From a virus, in the IMG/VR virus record IMGVR_UViG_3300017971_000019, positions 64,001-92,489 of that record: a stretch of 28,489 nucleotides of DNA; one strand, 5' to 3'. Shown here piece by piece: positions 25,275-28,489 of the stretch; positions within the stretch are counted from its first letter, which is position 1, and each line of letters opens with the position of its first letter. Under the pieces are notes generated by a model. That model searched no databases. It had not been told where the DNA came from and was given only the letters and a program-made list of their open reading frames with translations. The position numbers were made by a program, and so were the translations under genes.

Positions 25275-25691
25275 CTATCTGACACGCTCCAGGTAGCCAC
25301 CGTAGTAGCCGTTGCTGGAGTTGCGGTACTCGACCTTGATGGACTCCCCGTTGTTGAGGCGCAGGATGGTCTGGTAGGACTGGAGGTAGTCCCCCATGTC
25401 CTCCTCACCGTCCCATCCGTGCTCCATGCGCTGATCCTCGACGGCCAGAACCTCCAGCCCCTCGACGGTGTCGGGAGCTTCGAGGTGCTCGAACCAGGAG
25501 TGGGAGCAGCAGTCTCCCTCGGCGGTGAACTCGGCCTTGCCCCCATCCTCGAACTCGAACACGAGGACGGTCTTGTCGTCACGCAGGGACACGGCCTTGA
25601 GCTTGCGGTTGGCGAAGTCTTGCCAGTCGCCCCCGAAGTCGCCAGTCAGCCTCATAAGGTTCCTCGCGAACCCCTCGTCGTACTCTTCCAT
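25275..25691 (-). CDS. Phage protein with GDCCSHSW motif, 138 aa
   Basis: ATG at 25691 overlaps the stop of the upstream gene (TGATG). Reads KLKAVSLRDDKTVLVFEFEDG, TAEGDCCSHSWFEHLE (near residues 62-77), VEGLEVLAVE, then KVEYRNSSNGYYGGYLE. The D-C-C-S-x-S-W signature and layout match a family of small phage proteins (sometimes called DUF7448) with no known activity. Confidence 0.68.
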   Translation of the reverse strand: MEEYDEGFARNLMRLTGDFGGDWQDFANRKLKAVSLRDDKTVLVFEFEDGGKAEFTAEGDCCSHSWFEHLEAPDTVEGLEVLAVEDQRMEHGWDGEEDMGDYLQSYQTILRLNNGESIKVEYRNSSNGYYGGYLERVR

Positions 25692-25843
25692 CACTCCTCC
25701 TTCAGCGTGACCTTGAGGAAGGTCTCCGCCTGGTCGAACGTCTTGTTCCTCTTCTTGGGGTCTACGTCCCACGATGCGCGGTGCGTCACGATCTCGATGC
25801 CGTCATCGTTGGTGACCTCGACTGTGATCTTCACCCGCTTCAT
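25691..25843 (-). CDS. Small protein ending FLKVTLKEE, 50 aa
   Basis: ATG at 25843 overlaps the previous stop (ATGA) with AGGAGG upstream. Strand-rich (KRVKITVEVTNDDGIEIVTHRASWDV) then charged. The tail LKVTLKEE ends in codons that include the ribosome binding site of the next gene. Unknown. Confidence 0.6.
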   Translation of the reverse strand: MKRVKITVEVTNDDGIEIVTHRASWDVDPKKRNKTFDQAETFLKVTLKEE

Positions 25844-26061
25844 GGGTCCTCCTTCGTCTTCGCAATGTCCAGGATGCTCGGCTGCGGGTCGATCTCCTGT
25901 AGCACGCGCAGCGCAGCCTGAGTCTTCGAGGCGTGGATCCACTTCTTCTCCGGCCAGGCCCCGGTCATGGCGCGGAACGCTCTCACGTCATCCGCGATCC
26001 GCTTGCGCCACCGCTTGTAGCGACGCCTCTCCTCTGGGGTTGTCGTCTCTGCGTACCTCAT
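25840..26061 (-). CDS. Unknown basic helical protein, 73 aa
   Basis: ATG at 26061 follows GGAGGCC; a GTG at 26076 is in frame but lacks a site. Sequence TPEERRRYKRWRKRIADDVRAFRAM is a basic helix, followed by GAWPEKKWIHASKTQAALRVL. Possibly nucleic-acid binding; unknown. Confidence 0.6.
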   Translation of the reverse strand: MRYAETTTPEERRRYKRWRKRIADDVRAFRAMTGAWPEKKWIHASKTQAALRVLQEIDPQPSILDIAKTKEDP

Positions 26062-26072
26062 GTCTGGCCTCC

Positions 26073-26396
26073 TCACGCCGTGAACGAGAGGTCTGAAATG
26101 AGCCGAAGGGACTCGCTCCCGTCGTACTCCTCGATGATGAAGGCGGTCCCCTTGTCGAGCCAGTGGACCTCCACCTGGTCGAGGCCACCCGAGTAGGGGT
26201 ACTCCTCACCGAACCAGGCCTTAAGGTCATCCTCGGTGACCTCCTCGTTGGCGAGAACCTTCTCGACCAAGCGGCTGTCGAACATGGCCTGCTCCTGGTG
26301 CTCGCGGCCGGCCCAGGTGCTCCAGCCCGCGCCGAATCCGGGGGACACCAGTACGGCCACCTGATCACCTCGCTCGTACTTCTTCCACTCGCTCAT
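26073..26396 (-). CDS. Conserved-looking phage protein, 107 aa
   Basis: ATG follows GGGAGGACTAG and abuts the stop of the gene before. Reads GDQVAVLVSPGFGAGWSTWAG, FDSRLVEKVL, ANEEVTEDDLKAWFG, YSGGLDQVEVHWLDKGTAFIIEEYDGSES. The VSPGFGAGWSTW block is one I recognise from other phage hypothetical proteins. Function unknown. Confidence 0.7.
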   Translation of the reverse strand: MSEWKKYERGDQVAVLVSPGFGAGWSTWAGREHQEQAMFDSRLVEKVLANEEVTEDDLKAWFGEEYPYSGGLDQVEVHWLDKGTAFIIEEYDGSESLRLISDLSFTA

Positions 26397-26606
26397 CTAG
26401 TCCTCCCACCACTCCCACTCGTCGTAGTCGTCAAGCTCAGGGATGTACTCTGGGTATCCCTCTCGGTCTACGCCTTCCGCCTGGAGCGCGGCTTCCACGT
26501 CTCTGCGCTCGTTCCTGGCCTTCCCACGAGGCGCACGGCGGTCCTTCATGGCCTTGCCCTTGCCCCGCAGGGCGAGAGCGTAGGCGACGGGGTTGCGTCC
26601 CTTCAT
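26397..26606 (-). CDS. Small charged protein, 69 aa
   Basis: ATG at 26606 follows GGAGGCG. N-terminus MKGRNPVAYALALRGKG then basic (KDRRAPRGKARNERRD), then acidic and aromatic tail (DDYDEWEWWED). The NPVA..LALRGKG... start is common among small phage proteins. It is the first gene downstream of the 370-base non-coding region. Confidence 0.65.
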   Translation of the reverse strand: MKGRNPVAYALALRGKGKAMKDRRAPRGKARNERRDVEAALQAEGVDREGYPEYIPELDDYDEWEWWED

Positions 26607-26976
26607 GGTTGCGCCTCCTGGAGCGGCGGACGGGAGCCGCTGATATAACCCCCGCCCGCCAAGTTCCTGCCAACTATCAGCTATCGGGGCGTGACGCGTT
26701 GAGGGTGCCCCAAGTCCCTCGCTCCGGTGCCTGTGTGTTTCAGTTGGCTTTACGTCACCAACGCATCGATTCACCTCCCGCGTTGAGTTGAATGCAGAGT
26801 AGTAGAGGCCACCCTCAAGTGAGAGCACGAAGACGGGCTGGCTAGCGTATCTGGTGCAAGTCAGACAGCGTTGCGGCCATGCCTTGGGGGGAGCTTGCAC
26901 GCATCCCCAGGTTGCTCCTCGTGCTCTCACTTGAAGGTGGGCGTGGATTCAGACGCCCCGTTACGTCGAGGGTTGC
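26607..26976 (-). promoter_or_regulatory. 370-base non-coding region, likely promoter and leader
   Basis: No gene is seen between the 69-aa gene and the tRNA-like gene. It holds a candidate minus-strand promoter: TTGGCA (26668-26673) and TTATAT (26643-26648), spacer 19, weak. A hairpin AGCGGC/GCCGCT lies near the ribosome binding site (26619-26640). Most of the rest is the long inverted repeat described below. As the first gap of this size upstream of a long run of genes, it is the natural place for a promoter. Confidence 0.4.
26809..26940 (-). ncRNA. Candidate structured RNA, 22-bp inverted repeat
   Basis: Positions 26809-26830 pair with 26919-26940: 21 of 22 bases match. Inside, gtgcaag (26854-26860) pairs with cttgcac (26893-26899). 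The nested layout (long outer stem, one inner stem, 88-base loop) resembles that of the element at 5032-5176, though the sequences differ. No reading frame of note. It may be a leader or an independent small RNA. Confidence 0.5.
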
Positions 26977-27154
26977 TGCCTCTGGCTGGATTTGAACCAG
27001 CGCGTGCGTTATCCCCTATCACTACACCTACTGATCAGGCAAGTGCGCCGTACGACCAGGCGATGATCAGTCGCCACTCCGCACGGCACGATCAAGGGTT
27101 GCATCTGACACGGGTAGTTAGCCCGCCGCTCTAGCCTAGCTGAGCTACAGAGGC
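26977..27154 (-). tRNA. Interrupted or degenerate tRNA-like gene
   Basis: The 5' half is a good tRNA: acceptor GCCTCTG, D-arm GCTC/GAGC, anticodon stem GCGGG/CCCGT, loop CTAACTA. The 3' half has T-arm GCTGG-TTCAAAT-CCAGC and acceptor CAGAGGC, which pairs perfectly with the 5' strand. Between them are about 105 extra bases, in place of a normal variable loop. CCA is not encoded (GCA instead), and the loop has T at position 37. Either a tRNA split by an insertion or the merger of two decayed tRNAs. Anticodon would be AAC (Val), unreliable. Confidence 0.5.
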
Positions 27155-27186
27155 ACAGATTAGACTGTGTCCCCCCTCCCCTTCAA
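27154..27186 (-). promoter_or_regulatory. Candidate promoter with dyad over -10
   Basis: On the minus strand, TTGAAG (27186-27181) and TCTAAT (27164-27159) are separated by 16 bases, close to sigma70 boxes. The -10 is flanked by CACAG and CTGTG (27154-27169), an inverted repeat that could be an operator. It would drive the tRNA-like gene and what lies downstream. Confidence 0.45.
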
Positions 27187-27295
27187 GAGAGAGTTTGTGG
27201 TCCGGGTCAAGGTTCGCCTTCGGTTCCCCCTGTCTTGTATCCCGCCGGACCAACGGCATCCTGTTTGTATTCCGCCGACAAGCGGCTCCTGGTTT
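27187..27295. other. Non-coding stretch upstream of the candidate promoter
   Basis: No gene, tRNA or strong motif is seen in these bases apart from the listed promoter boxes. Two similar short segments (TGTATCCCGCCGGA and TGTATTCCGCCGAC) occur within it. Confidence 0.3.
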
Positions 27296-27526
27296 CTAGA
27301 GGGAGGTCTCTCTCTGAGACCTGTGAAGGTTCCGCACCAGGGAGGCGGTGTCCTTCAAGTCACGGGCTGCGAGGGCGACGTGACGGCAGTAGCCGTTGTA
27401 TCGGAATCCCTCGCACTCGCACGCGACGGTCACCTTGTGCTGCTTACCGGGGCGCGACTTGGAGTTGACGCGGGCGACTCGGACTGGACCGGCAACCTTG
27501 AAGACTGTCTCTACGTACTCAGGCAT
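27296..27526 (-). CDS. SWIM-type zinc-finger protein, 76 aa
   Basis: ATG follows AGGAGGTAGAG. The core ACECEGFRYNGYCRHVALA has the C-x-C-x(n)-C-x-H arrangement of SWIM zinc fingers (C37, C39, C48, H50 approx). It is preceded by VFKVAGPVRVARVNS and KQHKVTVA, strand-like. SWIM fingers bind DNA or protein. Phages often have such small proteins; role unknown. Confidence 0.68.
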   Translation of the reverse strand: MPEYVETVFKVAGPVRVARVNSKSRPGKQHKVTVACECEGFRYNGYCRHVALAARDLKDTASLVRNLHRSQRETSL

Positions 27527-27577
27527 CTCTACCTCCTACAACATGGCCTTATGCCACGCGCCCTCAGAGGCCGAGTG

Positions 27578-27784
27578 CTATCGGTCCCCCCTGGCGAAGA
27601 AGGACTTCACCTTGCTGATGAAGCTCGGCTTCGCCTGCTTCGCTCCGGGCAGGACCGTATGCGTGCGGTTCACGTTGGGGATGATGCTCTTGACCTTCGG
27701 CACGATCCCCTTCGGCCCGCGCTCCTTCCGGGGCCTCAGCCGCATCCGCACGTCACCTCTGGATCCCATCATTGTGAATGCCAT
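27578..27784 (-). CDS. Small basic protein, 68 aa
   Basis: ATG at 27784 follows GGAGGGACC. Very basic: RLRPRKERGPKG, PKVKSIIPNVNR, KVKSFFARG. Likely nucleic-acid binding, no family recognised. The frame opens further upstream but without a site. Confidence 0.55.
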   Translation of the reverse strand: MAFTMMGSRGDVRMRLRPRKERGPKGIVPKVKSIIPNVNRTHTVLPGAKQAKPSFISKVKSFFARGDR

Positions 27785-27794
27785 CAGGTCCCTC

Positions 27795-28109
27795 CTAGTA
27801 CCGCGACTTGCGGCAGTGGATGTAGCCGTCGTCAGCGACGGGGTAGCCCTTCTCTCGCAAGGCGTCCTTTGCCCGTCGCACCAGTTCACGCCTCTCGTCT
27901 TGCCGTCGCTTCGAGTAAGCCTCGTAGGGGTTGGCACTCATGTAGGTGACGGCGACTTTGTTCGAATAGCCCACTCGGTAGCAGTGGAGTCCAGGCGTGC
28001 CTCGGTCGTTCCTTCTCGCCCTCTTGTAGATACTCCAGCCTGCGGCCTTGAGTGCGCGGGAGCAGGCACGCGCAACTCCAGCGGCGTCCATCTTGCTGGT
28101 ATCCTTCAC
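27795..28109 (-). CDS. Unknown phage protein, 104 aa
   Basis: GTG at 28109 overlaps the stop of the gene before (GTGA); GTG 28112 and ATG 28091 are alternatives. Reads ARACSRALKAAGWSIYKRARR, GLHCYRVGYSNKVAVTYMS, RRQDERRELVRRAKDALREKGY. Mixed alpha/beta with a helical basic end. No family recognised. Confidence 0.6.
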   Translation of the reverse strand: MKDTSKMDAAGVARACSRALKAAGWSIYKRARRNDRGTPGLHCYRVGYSNKVAVTYMSANPYEAYSKRRQDERRELVRRAKDALREKGYPVADDGYIHCRKSRY

Positions 28110-28453
28110 CACTCCTCCTCTTCATCGTCCTCGTCCAGGTCCGGGTCGAAGTCGATCATAACCTTGGTGACCTGTCCCTGGTCGTTCTTCTTCACGTAGA
28201 CGGGGTAGCTCCCGTCGCCGTACAGAGTCTGGAAGTGGAAGTGACCACTGGGCATCTTGATGTAGCCCTTGCCACCGTGATGGTAGACCTGCTCCTTGTG
28301 GCCGTCGAGGTACTTGCAGTACTCGGGCCACTCCATGAAGCCGCTGGCGTCCGAGCCAACGACGTAGCACGGGTCACCGAGGGTCACGCTCCCGGCGTCC
28401 ACGTCCACGAGACCAACCTTCTCCCAGTCCGGCTCTCGGTCGTAGTAGCTCAT
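28106..28453 (-). CDS. Phage protein with DAGSVTLGDPCYV motif, 115 aa
   Basis: ATG follows AGGAGGCAGAC. N-terminus VDVDAGSVTLGDPCYVVGSD is a motif shared by many phage and bacterial proteins of unknown role (DAG...I/LGDPCYV). The middle is beta (HHGGKGYIKMPSGHFHFQ, YPVYVKKN), the tail highly acidic (DEDDEEEEW). Unknown function. Confidence 0.7.
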   Translation of the reverse strand: MSYYDREPDWEKVGLVDVDAGSVTLGDPCYVVGSDASGFMEWPEYCKYLDGHKEQVYHHGGKGYIKMPSGHFHFQTLYGDGSYPVYVKKNDQGQVTKVMIDFDPDLDEDDEEEEW

Positions 28454-28462
28454 GTCTGCCTC

Positions 28463-28489
28463 CTAGTGTCCGAAGCCCATGACGACCAC
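28463..28489 (-). CDS. C-terminal fragment of an upstream gene
   Basis: In the minus frame the window edge reads VVVMGFGH then TAG at 28465. The stop precedes the AGGAGG of the next gene, as in other junctions here, so it is probably the end of a real gene whose body lies outside the window. Confidence 0.4.
   Translation of the reverse strand: MVVMGFGH

Noticed and set aside
26977-27154. Group I intron or tmRNA reading of the interrupted tRNA
   Set aside because: The extra ~105 bases are too few for a group I intron and lack its core; a tmRNA would not have a complete D-arm and anticodon stem.
1-28489. CRISPR arrays, insertion sequences, integrase or attachment sites
   Set aside because: No regularly spaced repeats, transposase or integrase motif, and no tRNA-end duplication was seen.

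Overview
The window looks like part of a large, GC-rich tailed-phage genome whose host is probably Gram-negative. It carries virion-type genes, a replication and recombination module (RecT, a RecB/Cas4-type nuclease, a DnaB-like helicase, NinG-like and ParB-like proteins), tightly packed genes with ATGA/GTGA/TGATG overlaps, and strong Shine-Dalgarno sites. Several products have cleavable or lipoprotein signal peptides, which is the basis for the Gram-negative guess. No integrase or clear lysogeny repressor is seen.

Layout. (1) 1-2534: the start of a divergent minus-strand secreted protein, then three plus-strand genes: a small structural protein, a 559-aa fibre/appendage-like protein with a signal peptide, and a 126-aa protein. 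(2) 2501-6648: a minus-strand array of 33 tRNA genes, all with encoded CCA, covering all 20 amino acids. Inserted in it are an RNase H-fold protein, an HNH endonuclease and a zinc-binding protein, plus several spacers that can fold into long or nested stems, including one possible pseudoknot. (3) 6677-16480: a long minus-strand operon read right to left: HTH protein, Cas4-like nuclease, RecT, a possible replication initiator or loader, DnaB-like helicase, coiled-coil proteins, radical SAM enzyme, ParB-like and NinG-like proteins, and many small zinc-binding or unknown proteins. (4) 16489-19130: a Cys-rich lipoprotein, a small protein, and an AIPR/DGQHR-like protein between strong hairpins. (5) 19203-24105: a conserved-looking cassette with a Ycf46-like AAA+ ATPase whose Walker B-like motif lies before its Walker A motif, DUF1257 (Ycf35), DUF2997, a possible DUF3150-like protein and small membrane proteins. 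(6) 24115-28489: two exported proteins (an HExxH lipoprotein and a Rap1a/Tai-like protein), a run of small unknown phage proteins, a 370-base non-coding region with a 22-bp inverted repeat, an interrupted or degenerate tRNA, and a SWIM zinc-finger protein.

How it fits together (inference). The nuclease and RecT form a two-component recombination pair next to the helicase module. The tRNA set would let translation continue when host tRNAs are scarce or cleaved. The exported proteins probably act on the host envelope. The most unusual items are the permuted AAA+ protein with its DUF partners, three leucine-anticodon tRNAs without a long variable arm, coding sequences whose last codons lie inside tRNA genes, the structured spacers, and the interrupted tRNA. 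All identifications come from reading motifs by eye; no database search or folding calculation was run.
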